This document shows, piece after piece, positions 1 to 7,280 of a stretch of 37,758 bases of DNA. This stretch comes from DASVXQ01 sp046727955 (GTDB lineage Bacteria; Actinomycetota; CALGFH01): assembly GCA_046727955.1 (NCBI GenBank), contig JBKPDO010000081.1, positions 1-37,758 of the forward strand, given 5' to 3'. The notes below the pieces were generated by a model, which had not been told where the DNA came from, searched no databases, and saw only the letters and a program-made list of their open reading frames with translations. Every line of letters starts with the position of its first letter. The stretch's first letter is position 1. A program made the translations under genes and the position numbers.

Positions 1-292
1 CCTTCGGTGCGCCGCCGTCTGCGACGGCGATCCCAATTCCGACCACCAGAACAAGCCAATCGTCACGCTTAGCCTGCTCCCACTTGTGACGGTCCGCCCA
101 TCATCACGACGCTTGCACGATGTGACGAACCGTTAGGCACTTCCACCTCTGACAATCCGTTTCTACATTTTGTAGCGTTCAGTGTGATGATCCCGGTCGG
201 TGTACCAAAGGTCGGAGGACCCCTGCCCCCTCGCCCATCAGCCATTGGCTGACGTGGAGTAAGAACCTCGTTGTAACGATTCAGACGTACTT
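1..292. other. no recognisable gene
   Basis: I see no convincing gene in this stretch. The only sizeable reading frame, on the minus strand, is rich in low-complexity Gly/Pro/Arg, matches no family I know and has no good ribosome binding site. The stretch lies downstream of the minus-strand pair 293-1170 and may hold their terminator, but no clear hairpin with a T-run is visible. Confidence 0.4.
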
Positions 293-661
293 TCAAAAAG
301 GCGGAATATCTTCTAATTCATGGAGAAGACCCTCCAGAACCTCGTCTGTTTTCAATGCCGTCCTACGGGCTAGCTCGTATAGATCACGGAGTAAATTAGT
401 CAATCGAACAGTATCGTCATCTTCGGCTAGAAGTTGGGGAGTTGTTGACACTGATTCCACCACAGTGCCCCGCGAATTTAGTACACTGAGCGTTATTACT
501 CCTGTCCCGCGAGCTCTCCTTATTAGAACCGATGCGGAAGCTCGCGAATAGAGAAAGGCATCATCAACATCCGTGGTTCTCCATTCGATGTATCCGTGCT
601 TTGTTCCTTGAAGAAGCCTTTCGCAGAGCTGCACCATACGTGCGTCTCGGTCATTCGTCAC
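293..661 (-). CDS. hypothetical protein, second gene of a coupled pair
   Basis: About 122 residues from a GTG start at 661. The start is set by an AAGGAG box with a 7-base spacer and by a 4-base GTGA overlap with the stop of the upstream gene, which points to translational coupling. A longer start at 703 would run far into the upstream gene. The protein looks soluble: a short beta-rich middle (residues 35-60) and a helical, acidic C-terminus. I recognise no family. The base composition is visibly AT-richer than the rest of the window, which suggests separate acquisition of this two-gene unit. The product probably works with the membrane protein encoded just before it. Confidence 0.55.
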   Translation of the reverse strand: MTNDRDARMVQLCERLLQGTKHGYIEWRTTDVDDAFLYSRASASVLIRRARGTGVITLSVLNSRGTVVESVSTTPQLLAEDDDTVRLTNLLRDLYELARRTALKTDEVLEGLLHELEDIPPF

Positions 662-1170
662 TCGATCACTCCTTGTGCTTGAGCTGATTGCTGACCTACC
701 CATGTGGACAGCTCATTGCAGGCCACACCGATTGATTCTCGCGCCTGTCTACATGCTTCCAACACCGGTCGTTTACCATCCATAAGTGAGGTAATTCCAC
801 TAAACGCCAATGAAACGGACTCCTGTAAATCACGGAGCAATCTCCTCTGAATTGAACGGTCATCGATTAGCAAGCCATGGACATGACTTGCTTGCCACCG
901 CCAACTATCAAGATGTCTCCGTGCTAGTTGAGCATCATCTGCCTCAATTGCAGCGTCAAGCTCGCCTGAAAGCCAACGAAGCTGAGGGATCAGAATTAAC
1001 AACTGGTTAGAGGCAAGTTGTCTCTGCGTAATTACTGCTGCCTGCCCGGCAGCCTCCGCAGCGCTCCTCGTCTTTAGAATTTGCCAAAAAGCGAAGGCGA
1101 ACCCAACTATGGTAATGACGAACCCGACCACGTTCAGCCATTCGACCCACCCTAGGTCATACCACTTCAT
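658..1170 (-). CDS. hypothetical single-pass membrane protein
   Basis: About 170 residues from ATG at 1170. One hydrophobic segment near the N-terminus (about residues 8-28) is followed by a long, mostly helical cytoplasmic part with many Gln, Arg, Glu and Leu residues, so a membrane-anchored helical or coiled-coil protein is likely. The frame stays open upstream to 1329, but the extra residues are Arg/Pro/Cys-rich and unlike the rest, so the ATG just before the membrane segment is preferred. Its stop overlaps the GTG start of the next gene by four bases. No family recognised. The AT-richer composition is shared with its partner. A helper or sensor in a small accessory system is possible, but this is inference. 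Confidence 0.55.
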   Translation of the reverse strand: MKWYDLGWVEWLNVVGFVITIVGFAFAFWQILKTRSAAEAAGQAAVITQRQLASNQLLILIPQLRWLSGELDAAIEADDAQLARRHLDSWRWQASHVHGLLIDDRSIQRRLLRDLQESVSLAFSGITSLMDGKRPVLEACRQARESIGVACNELSTWVGQQSAQAQGVIE

Positions 1171-1378
1171 CACCAAGGGTCGTCTTCGCCTCCCCACGAT
1201 ACGGACTCCAAGCTGGCAAACCGGGCCATCCGCATCATCGCACATCAGACAGGCATCAAGTGTCACGTGTTGGGGAGTCCAAATCCTCCAGAAGGGCGAA
1301 CGAACGGTTCGTCGCGGTAGAGCAACCATACTGCTACGAACGGAACGTCACACTCTGCAAGCTCCTGTGGCGGTCGCT

Positions 1379-1546
1379 CGAGGAGGGGGTGCCGGGGGAG
1401 GGACACCTCCCCCGGCATACTGGCCAACATGCTCGCCCGGGCACCGTGGCGCAGATGGGGCACCGATGCCCGGCTGTCAAGGTGGAGCGCCCCACGGACG
1501 AACGACCTTGACAGCCTGCTGGGCACACCGGAAGCCGACAGCCTGG
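1379..1546 (+). repeat. dispersed structured repeat R, copy R1 (5' part only)
   Basis: First of five same-direction copies of an intergenic repeat (others near 2393, 3811, 12577, 14062). It pairs with R4 over about 165 bases, then diverges at GACAGC, so the 3' half is missing. Two perfect inverted repeats are visible: 11 bp (1390-1400 with 1407-1417) and 12 bp (1472-1483 with 1505-1516). A small hairpin GGGCA/TGCCC lies between them. In R4 the first stem is kept with a T-A to C-G exchange at its base. The copy ends a few bases before the stop of the convergent gene 1554-2255. The stretch 1171-1378 shows nothing else. Confidence 0.8.
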
Positions 1547-1553
1547 GCCGGAG

Positions 1554-2255
1554 CTAGTGACCAGTCTGCGTGGTGCGCGTGGCCGAGGTCGTACTCGGAG
1601 TTCCGATGATCGAAGGCAGAGAAGTCGTAGTCCTAGGAAGACGCGTCGTGGTGGTAGGCACCTCGACGGACCCTTGGACGGACCCTTGGTTGGTAGGTCT
1701 GATCTGCTCAGTTATGACTGATGCCGGTGGCTGCTGGAGAAGTTGCGCCGCACCGATCGCTACCTGAGCCATGGTCAAGAGCACGGTGACCACGGCGAGG
1801 ACGAACAGGCTGCGGTCGCACAGGCTCATCCTGTGCCATTCATCCGCCCAACCTGGGACGCCGGGATCTGCTGGGGGCGGAAGTGGAATCCGAGGGATGA
1901 CGCCCGAGGGATGAGCAGCAAAGAGCGGCGCGGTTGTGGCTAGCCCCGCCTGCGCTGGGAAGATCGTCAGGTTGCCGGCCCACAGCTTGCCTAAGGCGGG
2001 GACCTGCTGCTGGTAGAGGCCGCGCATCGCCTCCATCGCTGGCGACCGCACGAGCGCCGCGACGGCCTCCATCGCTGGCGAGCGCGTGACCAGCGTGGCG
2101 GCCATGCTCCTGCCCATCAGAGTGGCGTGCTGCTGTTGCTGCTGCTGGAGGTTCCGCATCACCTCGAACACCGGCGAGCGCGCCACCAGCGTGGCGGCCA
2201 TGCTCCTACCCATCAGGGTGGCGTGCTGCTGGTGGAGCCGACCCAGCTCGCTCAT
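1554..2255 (-). CDS. membrane protein with internal repeats, unknown function
   Basis: 233 residues, ATG at 2255 preceded by a GAGAGG box. The N-terminal part contains two copies of a unit with the core HATLMGRSMAATLV plus RSP, separated by a Gln run, then two RSPAMEA units. A Pro-rich stretch follows, then one hydrophobic segment (about residues 148-172) and a Thr/Pro-rich tail of about 55 residues. The layout suggests an intracellular repetitive N-terminus, one membrane pass and an outside low-complexity stalk, or the reverse. No family recognised. It lies between repeats R1 and R2, like a cassette. The repeat unit resembles an amphipathic helix duplicated at DNA level, so copy number may vary between strains. 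Confidence 0.6.
   Translation of the reverse strand: MSELGRLHQQHATLMGRSMAATLVARSPVFEVMRNLQQQQQQHATLMGRSMAATLVTRSPAMEAVAALVRSPAMEAMRGLYQQQVPALGKLWAGNLTIFPAQAGLATTAPLFAAHPSGVIPRIPLPPPADPGVPGWADEWHRMSLCDRSLFVLAVVTVLLTMAQVAIGAAQLLQQPPASVITEQIRPTNQGSVQGSVEVPTTTTRLPRTTTSLPSIIGTPSTTSATRTTQTGH
2079..2232 (-). repeat. two-copy coding repeat within gene 1554-2255
   Basis: Two nearly identical stretches of about 60 bases (near 2079-2137 and 2174-2232) encode the duplicated HATLMGRSMAATLV units. A CAG/CTG-like triplet run encoding poly-Gln sits between them (about 2132-2148). Such an arrangement is prone to slippage and recombination. Confidence 0.8.
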
Positions 2256-2392
2256 GGGGAAAGACCTCTCGCTTGAACTTCCGTTGCTACCTTGAGTGCG
2301 ACCGTGGGGGCGGTCAACAGGCGGAACTCGCCTCAGTATAGCTGCATCCTACGGTCACTTACCCGGGATATATTGGTTACTGGATCGCCACA

Positions 2393-2564
2393 GGTATCGT
2401 GGTGCGGGGGCGCCGATGCTCAGGCTGTCAAGACGAGCGCCCTCCACATGAACGACCTCGACAGCCTGCGCGGGACACGCGTGGCTCAGAGCACATAACT
2501 TCGCCGCTTCTGGAGTCCGCCAAGCAGGGAAATCCCGGGTCGGCATGGCGGTATGAGCGGGATC
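2393..2564 (+). repeat. dispersed structured repeat R, copy R2
   Basis: This copy holds the middle and 3' half of repeat R. It is very close to R4 from the GCACATA box to the end (shared GTCCGCCAAGCAGGGA and GGTCGGCATGGCGGTA). An arm AGGCTGTC pairs with GACAGCCT, as in R1. In the 3' half CCGCCA can pair with TGGCGG around an inner GGGA-AA-TCCC hairpin. The 5' GGGGG hairpin of R1 and R4 is absent. Flanks 2256-2392 and 2565-2753 show no gene. Confidence 0.8.
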
Positions 2565-2753
2565 ACTTACAACGATGAGGCCACCCGCCGCGCCCGATAG
2601 CCGTGAGCTGGGCAGCCACGAACCGGTTCGACCGGACCGGGATGATTTGCGGACGAACACCCCTTGACCTTGGCCTGTTCTGGGTTGAGAGTTACAGCCC
2701 CGCAGTTGACTTCGCGCAGATGGCGCCCGTTGGGGTATCCAGGAGGTGCGGCG

Positions 2754-3617
2754 ATGCCGCTACACATCATCAAGGGCCACTACCGCATCCAAGGCAGCCA
2801 ACCCGACGGCGACTCCCTGCACTTCCACCCCAACGACCCCGATGCCTTCACCACCCTGCACCTGCCCGCCCGCCTCAACAGCCACGGCGGCGCCCAACTG
2901 CGGCTGGAAGCCATCGACGCCCTCGAAACCCACTACAACCCCCGCATCCCCGGCGGGTTCCTCCAACACCAGCCCCTCGGCCTGGCCCACGCCGCGGCAG
3001 CGTCGCTGCTGCAACTGCTGGGGTTCACCCAGGTGCAACGCGACGGCGAACGGGTCACCGCCTGCACCCCGGAGCAGACCGAGGGCTACATCCTGACCCG
3101 GTTTGTGGACCGAAACGGCCGGCCGGTGTCGTTTGTCTACGCCGGACCAAGCCAGCACGACGACCTCAGCAGCGTCTTTGTCGAGGAGCCACTGCTGCAG
3201 CAGAGCGCCAACTTCCGGCTGATAGCCGACGGCCTGGCCTACCCGACCTACTACAGCAAGCTGTTTCCCGACCTGCGCAACGTCCTGACCGCGGCGGCCA
3301 ACCAAGCGCGCACCGCCAGCAGCGGGGTGTGGCAGGAGGATGCCACCACCAGCGGCGCCACCATCACCAGCCTGCAGGCGCTGAACGACCAGCTGGTGAT
3401 CCTGCCCAAGCTGTTTCGCCGCCTGGTCGACTTCCTGGCCCTGGGCGCCGGCGACCTTTCCTTGGCGGGCTTTGTGGCGTTTCTGGCCAGCCGCGACGAC
3501 CGGCTGTTTGTGATCTCCCAGGCCCAGTTCACCGGGTTGGACAACATCACCCAGGTCAACGGCCAGACCGTCCGGCTGGCCCATCCACCCGATGACCTGA
3601 TCTTCATCGAGGCCTGA
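2754..3617 (+). CDS. staphylococcal-nuclease (SNase)-like protein
   Basis: 287 residues, ATG at 2754 with AGGAGG and a 7-base spacer. The N-terminal 190 residues follow the thermonuclease pattern: DGDS at 18-21, RLEAIDALE at 50-58, a GR motif before a beta strand (R123), and the ADGLAYP...LRN...GVW signature further on. In the SNase family the equivalents of R50, D55, E58 and R123 bind calcium and the scissile phosphate, and all are present, so nuclease activity on DNA or RNA is likely. Unlike most family members there is no signal peptide, so it should act inside the cell. A C-terminal extension of about 100 residues has no known domain. It stands alone between repeats R2 and R3. A role in defence or plasmid/phage interference is inference. 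Confidence 0.75.
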   Translation: MPLHIIKGHYRIQGSQPDGDSLHFHPNDPDAFTTLHLPARLNSHGGAQLRLEAIDALETHYNPRIPGGFLQHQPLGLAHAAAASLLQLLGFTQVQRDGERVTACTPEQTEGYILTRFVDRNGRPVSFVYAGPSQHDDLSSVFVEEPLLQQSANFRLIADGLAYPTYYSKLFPDLRNVLTAAANQARTASSGVWQEDATTSGATITSLQALNDQLVILPKLFRRLVDFLALGAGDLSLAGFVAFLASRDDRLFVISQAQFTGLDNITQVNGQTVRLAHPPDDLIFIEA

Positions 3618-3810
3618 GCGCGGCCCGGGGATCCTGCTGGGCCGAGGCGTTGCGGGAGCTGAGAACGCGGTCGACCCGCGGTGTACGGGGCGGTGGCCGG
3701 ACCCCTGACTTCTCGCCATGCAGCGCTGACGCCGGGACGTGCTGACCGCCTTGCAGGTCCTCGGCCTGCTGGTGTGAGGCGTCCACTGCCCAGCTACGGA
3801 TGGAACCACC

Positions 3811-4003
3811 GGGTATCGTGGTGCAGACGGAGCAGCGATGCCGACTGTGAGGGTGAGCGCCCTACGGACGGACGACCTTGGCAACCTGCCGGGACCCCGC
3901 CGGCTCACAGCGCATAACTTCGCCACTCTTGGGACGCAGTGAGCAGGGAAATCGCAGGTTCGCATGGCGCTTAGCCCCAACTCACTCGCACGGAGATGGT
4001 CAG
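3811..4003 (+). repeat. dispersed structured repeat R, copy R3 (B subfamily)
   Basis: This copy shares the GTATCGTGGTGCAGACGG start with R4 and its whole 3' half with R5 (CAGCGCATAACTTCGCC, GAGCAGGGAAATCGCAGG, then CTCGCACGGAG). The arm AGTGAG (3938-3943) pairs with CTCACT (3981-3986). R5 has AGCGAG and CTCGCT at the same places, a compensatory pair of changes. Between the nuclease gene and this copy (3618-3810) I see nothing. Confidence 0.8.
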
Positions 4004-4028
4004 AGCACCGGATTTCTTTGTCTGGTGC

Positions 4029-4150
4029 GCCGTGCCTAGCGGTGCGCTTCGTGCGATTGATCCAACGGCACGGCCGCGTTCTTGGCGGAGCTTCGGCCCG
4101 CGCCGCCGGCGGCGGCCATCTCAGCCTGGCCTGATTACCACCTAGGGTGG
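4029..4150 (+). repeat. second repeat family E, copy E1
   Basis: About 120 bases that recur at 5301-5429 in the same direction. Both share AGCGGTGCGCTTCG and CGATTGAT near the start and GCGCCGCC with GGCGGC in the middle. In E1 GCCGTGCC (4029-4036) pairs perfectly with GGCACGGC (4067-4074). A CCACC/GGTGG hairpin (4138-4150) closes the element. E1 and E2 flank the padR-DUF2314 unit exactly. Confidence 0.75.
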
Positions 4151-4175
4151 CGCTGCTCGACCAGGGCCGCACCCC

Positions 4176-4204
4176 TTGTCAGTCGTTCACTATCTATGTA
4201 GACT
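4176..4204 (+). promoter_or_regulatory. promoter of padR-DUF2314, probably leaderless
   Basis: TTGTCA (4176-4181) and TAGACT (4199-4204) are separated by 17 bases and fit sigma-70 -35 and -10 boxes. The start codon at 4212 is only 7 bases past the -10 box and has no ribosome binding site, so the transcript probably begins at or next to the ATG, as is common in Actinomycetota. PadR proteins often repress their own promoter, but no clear ATGT-N8-ACAT operator is visible. Confidence 0.5.
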
Positions 4205-4211
4205 ACGGGCC

Positions 4212-4520
4212 ATGAGACGGACCCACGCACTGATCCAGGTCGCGCTCGCCCTCATGGAGGACCCCACCGGCCGGCACTGGGGCTACGACCTGTCACGGCG
4301 AGCTGGCGTCCGCTCAGGGGTGCTCTACCCGATCCTGCACCGCATGCTCGACGAGGGCTGGCTGGAGGATGGCTGGGAAGATCCCGGCCAGCTCAGCGGC
4401 AAGCGGCCGCCACGCCGCTACTACCAGCTGACCGACCAAGGCAGGACCGAACTCGGCGCCCTCCTCCAAGAGGCCCGCAGCGATGCGCGGTTCCGATCGC
4501 TGGTCGGCAGGCTCGCCTGA
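4212..4520 (+). CDS. PadR-family transcriptional regulator
   Basis: 102 residues, the size of a single winged-helix PadR domain without the long C-terminal dimerisation part. Visible features are the N-terminal helix before a GYDL-type turn (about 24-27), the recognition helix with SGVLYPILHRMLDEGWL (about 36-52) and the wing PPRRYYQLTDQGR (about 67-79), all typical of PadR. ATG at 4212 begins the usual PadR N-terminus; an earlier GTG would add unrelated residues. The stop overlaps the start of the next gene by one base (TGATG), so the membrane protein is translationally coupled. It probably represses this two-gene unit in response to a ligand or stress, as PadR proteins do; the signal cannot be read from the sequence. 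Confidence 0.85.
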   Translation: MRRTHALIQVALALMEDPTGRHWGYDLSRRAGVRSGVLYPILHRMLDEGWLEDGWEDPGQLSGKRPPRRYYQLTDQGRTELGALLQEARSDARFRSLVGRLA

Positions 4521-5290
4521 TGATCACCGAGCTGCTTGACGCCATCGTGTCCTGGTGGACCTTCCTGGTCGCCCTGCTGGTGTTCGGGTTCGCTCCCGGC
4601 GTCCTGCTCCGGCTGATCGTCCTGGCGTTCCACCGCGACGACTACCGCCGCAGCGAACTGCTCGCCGAACTGCATGCCGTGCCCCGGCTCGAACGACCCT
4701 TCTGGGTCGTCGAGCAGCTAGAGGTCGCCCTGTCTGAGGGCATCTGGGAGCGCGTTGTGTGGGCGGCGACCGGTCGCATCATCCACCGCTGGCACTCGGG
4801 GTCTGGAGTCCAGCGCAATCGTGAGTACCCGGAGACCTTCGAGATTCCCGACGAAGAAGCAAAGCTGGCCATCGAGCCCGGCGTGGTGGTCAAGCTCGTG
4901 TTCGAGATGAACGACGGTTGGAGCGAACGCATGTGGGCCGAGGTCGTCGCCGTGAAGCGACGCCACATCATCGGCACGCTCAGGAACCAGCCGATCGGCA
5001 TTCCCCGCCTCGATCTCGGCGATAGGGTGAAGTTCAAACGCGAGCACGTCATTGACATTGACTGGGAAGCCGACTGCCTCTGGGAGCCGGCGGAAGATCC
5101 CGAGGGTGGCGACACCATCGACGTTGACCCGGACTGCAACGGCTTCGACTACTACCTCTCCGAGCCGGTGGCAGAAGATCCCGAGCACGACCACATCATT
5201 GTCGTTGACCCGGAATGCGACGGGCGCTGCGAGCCGGTGGCAGGAGATCCCGAGCTGCCCCCGCCGCCGGAATCGTTGGAGCGCACCTGA
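4520..5290 (+). CDS. DUF2314-like membrane protein with acidic C-terminal repeats
   Basis: 256 residues. One hydrophobic segment (about 10-36) is followed by a basic stretch. A central domain (about 105-180) has the MWAEVV, IIGTLRNQP, LGDRVKF and DIDW motifs that resemble DUF2314. The last 75 residues contain about two and a half repeats of an acidic unit of the form EPVAEDPE...VDPxCxG and a Pro-rich end. Start overlaps the padR stop by one base, so the two genes form one unit. Flanking repeats E1 and E2 suggest it moves or was duplicated as a cassette. The function of DUF2314 is unknown. The acidic repeats with paired Cys could bind cations, but that is inference. Confidence 0.7.
   Translation: MITELLDAIVSWWTFLVALLVFGFAPGVLLRLIVLAFHRDDYRRSELLAELHAVPRLERPFWVVEQLEVALSEGIWERVVWAATGRIIHRWHSGSGVQRNREYPETFEIPDEEAKLAIEPGVVVKLVFEMNDGWSERMWAEVVAVKRRHIIGTLRNQPIGIPRLDLGDRVKFKREHVIDIDWEADCLWEPAEDPEGGDTIDVDPDCNGFDYYLSEPVAEDPEHDHIIVVDPECDGRCEPVAGDPELPPPPESLERT
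5084..5257 (+). repeat. coding tandem repeat in the DUF2314-like gene
   Basis: Units begin with GAGCCGG at 5084, 5162 and 5231, so spacings are 78 and 69 bases; the last unit is partial. They encode the acidic EP(V)AEDPE...VDP repeats. The length difference is a multiple of three, consistent with in-frame expansion and contraction. Confidence 0.75.
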
Positions 5291-5300
5291 CCGTGATGCG

Positions 5301-5429
5301 GCCGCGCCGAGCGGTGCGCTTCGCGCGATTGATTCAACGGCGCGTCCGCGCCCTTGGGGCGGACCTACGTACGGTCCGCGCCGCCTCCGGCGGCAATCTG
5401 AGCCTTACTCTGGCTACCCCACAGGGTGA
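5301..5429 (+). repeat. second repeat family E, copy E2
   Basis: Direct copy of E1, starting 11 bases after the stop of the DUF2314-like gene. The outer arm is GCCGCGCC (5301-5308), partner GGCGCGTC; compared with E1 one T-A pair has become C-G. The middle hairpin GCCGCC/GGCGGC is retained. No gene is visible in 5430-5590. Confidence 0.75.
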
Positions 5430-5590
5430 TGCGGCCGGTGCCAGAGTCGGCTGCTTGTTACGTGAGGAGTGCAGCAGACCGAGGCTGATTCGTCTTGATG
5501 CTCATGTGATCTTCGGCCGCCTTCTGCGACCCAGAGATGCCGTGTTAGCGTTGCCCGAACCTGTTGCGCTGGTAGCGGAGGTGGGGCCTT

Positions 5591-7249
5591 ATGGGCAGGA
5601 ACCGGGGGTTCACGGCAGCGCTGATCCAGATCCAGCGGGAATCCGAACGGCAAGCACGGGCTCAGGCAGCCGCCGCGACCCGGGCGGCCCGGGAAGCCGA
5701 GCGGGCCCATCGAGCCTACGAGCGCGCCCAAGCCGCCGAAGCCAAGGAACGCCAGCGCCTGTACGTCGAGTCCCGCATGGCCGATGTCGAACTGCGCAAT
5801 GAGGAGTTGCGGGACGACGTTGCCAGGTTGCAGTGGCTTCTGGCCGACACCCTTACAGTCGATGACTTCCTCGACTTCGAGACGTTGAAGGAAGCGGCAC
5901 CGCTGCCGGTCTTTGCGCCCGGTCCGCTGGCCAGCCCAGAGCCACCACCGAACCCAGACGCCTACCGTCCCCCCGAGCCCACGGGGCTGCGGGCACGGCT
6001 CCCAGGCGCCCGCGAGAAGCACCTTGCCAAGTGGGAAGCGGGCCGTATCGCCTATGAAGCCGCGGTCGCCGCCTACCAACAGCGGGAGGGGGAGCGGCAG
6101 CGCCGGCTCGCCGCCGCCCAAGCCGACCACGACAAGACGGTCGCCGAGGTCACGGCACGGCTGGCCGCCCAACACGCCGAGGTCGAGCAGTTCAAGGCCG
6201 ACTTCCAAGCCGGCAAGCCAACCGCCGTGATGCAGTACTTCGCGCTGGTGCTGGAGGCCAGCCGCTACCCCGAGGGCTTCCCGCAGCGGTTCCGGCTCGC
6301 CTTCGTGCCCGAGTCACGCCAGCTCGTGGTCGAGTACGAGCTACCCGGCTATGACTGTGTCCCGGCGGTCGCCGCCTACACCTACGTGAAGTCCGGTGAC
6401 AAGGTGACCGAGAAGGCCCGGCCAGCAAGGGAACGCCAGCAGCTCTACAGGTCGGTCGTGGCGCAGATGACCGTGCGCACCATCCACGAGCTGTTCGAGG
6501 CCGACCGGGCCGGCCTGGTCGAAACGATCGTGTTCAACGGCCACGTCGAGACCACCAACGCCGCAACCGGCAAGACCGAGCGGCCTTGCCTAGTCACCGT
6601 GCGCACCACCCGCGATGCCTTCCTGGACCGTGACTTCGCCAGGGTCGACGCGGAAGCGTGCCTGCTTGACCTGTCGGCCGGCCTGTCCAAGAGCCCCGCC
6701 GAACTGGTCCCCGTCCGGCCGGTACTCGAGTTCAACATGGTCGACCCACGCTTTGTTGAGGAAGCTGACGTGCTGTCGGGCCTGGATCAACGGCCCAACC
6801 TCATGGAACTCAAGCCAGGCGAATTCGAGTCGCTGATCACCAACCTCTTCACCAAGATGGGCCTGGAGACCAGGATGACCCAGCCCTCCCGCGACGGCGG
6901 CGTTGACTGCGTCGCCTACGACAACCGCGCGATCTTCGGCGGCAAGGTCATCATCCAGGCCAAGCGCTACAAGAACACCGTCCCGGTGAGCGCCGTCCGG
7001 GACCTGTTCGGCAGCGTCCACAACGAGGGCGCCACCAAGGGCATCCTGGTCACCACCTCCGGATTCGGCAAGGCCTCCTTCGACTTCGCCAACGACAAGC
7101 CGCTGGAACTGCTGTCCGGCACCAACCTTCTGTACCTGCTCAAGGAACACGCCGGGGTGGACGCCAAGATCGAGCCACCCGAGCACTGGGTCGACCCAAA
7201 GCACGACACTGGCCCCACGCATTGGGATGATGCGCCGTCCGGCTCGTGA
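5591..7249 (+). CDS. Mrr-like restriction endonuclease with long coiled-coil N-terminus
   Basis: 552 residues, ATG at 5591 preceded by GGAGG. Residues 15-85 are an Ala/Arg/Glu-rich coiled coil, 140-205 a second one. A beta-rich middle domain (about 210-380) has no family I can name. The C-terminal part (about 405-500) is the Mrr catalytic domain of the PD-(D/E)XK superfamily: GEFE (410-413), GGVD with D439, and the Q456-A-K458 variant of the D/E-x-K motif, followed by the region with VTTSGF. Mrr proteins are type IV restriction enzymes that cut modified foreign DNA. A GIY-YIG gene follows 31 bases downstream and an EVE-SRA nuclease after that, so it belongs to a restriction cluster. The coiled coils may carry oligomerisation or sensing. 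Confidence 0.85.
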   Translation: MGRNRGFTAALIQIQRESERQARAQAAAATRAAREAERAHRAYERAQAAEAKERQRLYVESRMADVELRNEELRDDVARLQWLLADTLTVDDFLDFETLKEAAPLPVFAPGPLASPEPPPNPDAYRPPEPTGLRARLPGAREKHLAKWEAGRIAYEAAVAAYQQREGERQRRLAAAQADHDKTVAEVTARLAAQHAEVEQFKADFQAGKPTAVMQYFALVLEASRYPEGFPQRFRLAFVPESRQLVVEYELPGYDCVPAVAAYTYVKSGDKVTEKARPARERQQLYRSVVAQMTVRTIHELFEADRAGLVETIVFNGHVETTNAATGKTERPCLVTVRTTRDAFLDRDFARVDAEACLLDLSAGLSKSPAELVPVRPVLEFNMVDPRFVEEADVLSGLDQRPNLMELKPGEFESLITNLFTKMGLETRMTQPSRDGGVDCVAYDNRAIFGGKVIIQAKRYKNTVPVSAVRDLFGSVHNEGATKGILVTTSGFGKASFDFANDKPLELLSGTNLLYLLKEHAGVDAKIEPPEHWVDPKHDTGPTHWDDAPSGS

Positions 7250-7280
7250 TGCCCACGCGGCAGATTTCGGAGTAGCTAGA

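Noticed and set aside
69..296. Minus-strand frame of 75 codons
   Set aside because: Low-complexity Gly/Pro/Arg composition, no ribosome binding site, no recognisable family.
1379..1546. R1 as a CRISPR array
   Set aside because: Copies are far apart, differ in length and have no regular spacers.
2355..2660. Minus-strand frames across R copies with a shared AKLCA-type peptide
   Set aside because: The shared peptide follows from the repeat DNA itself. The frames lack consistent starts and ends, and paired arms explain the conservation better than coding.
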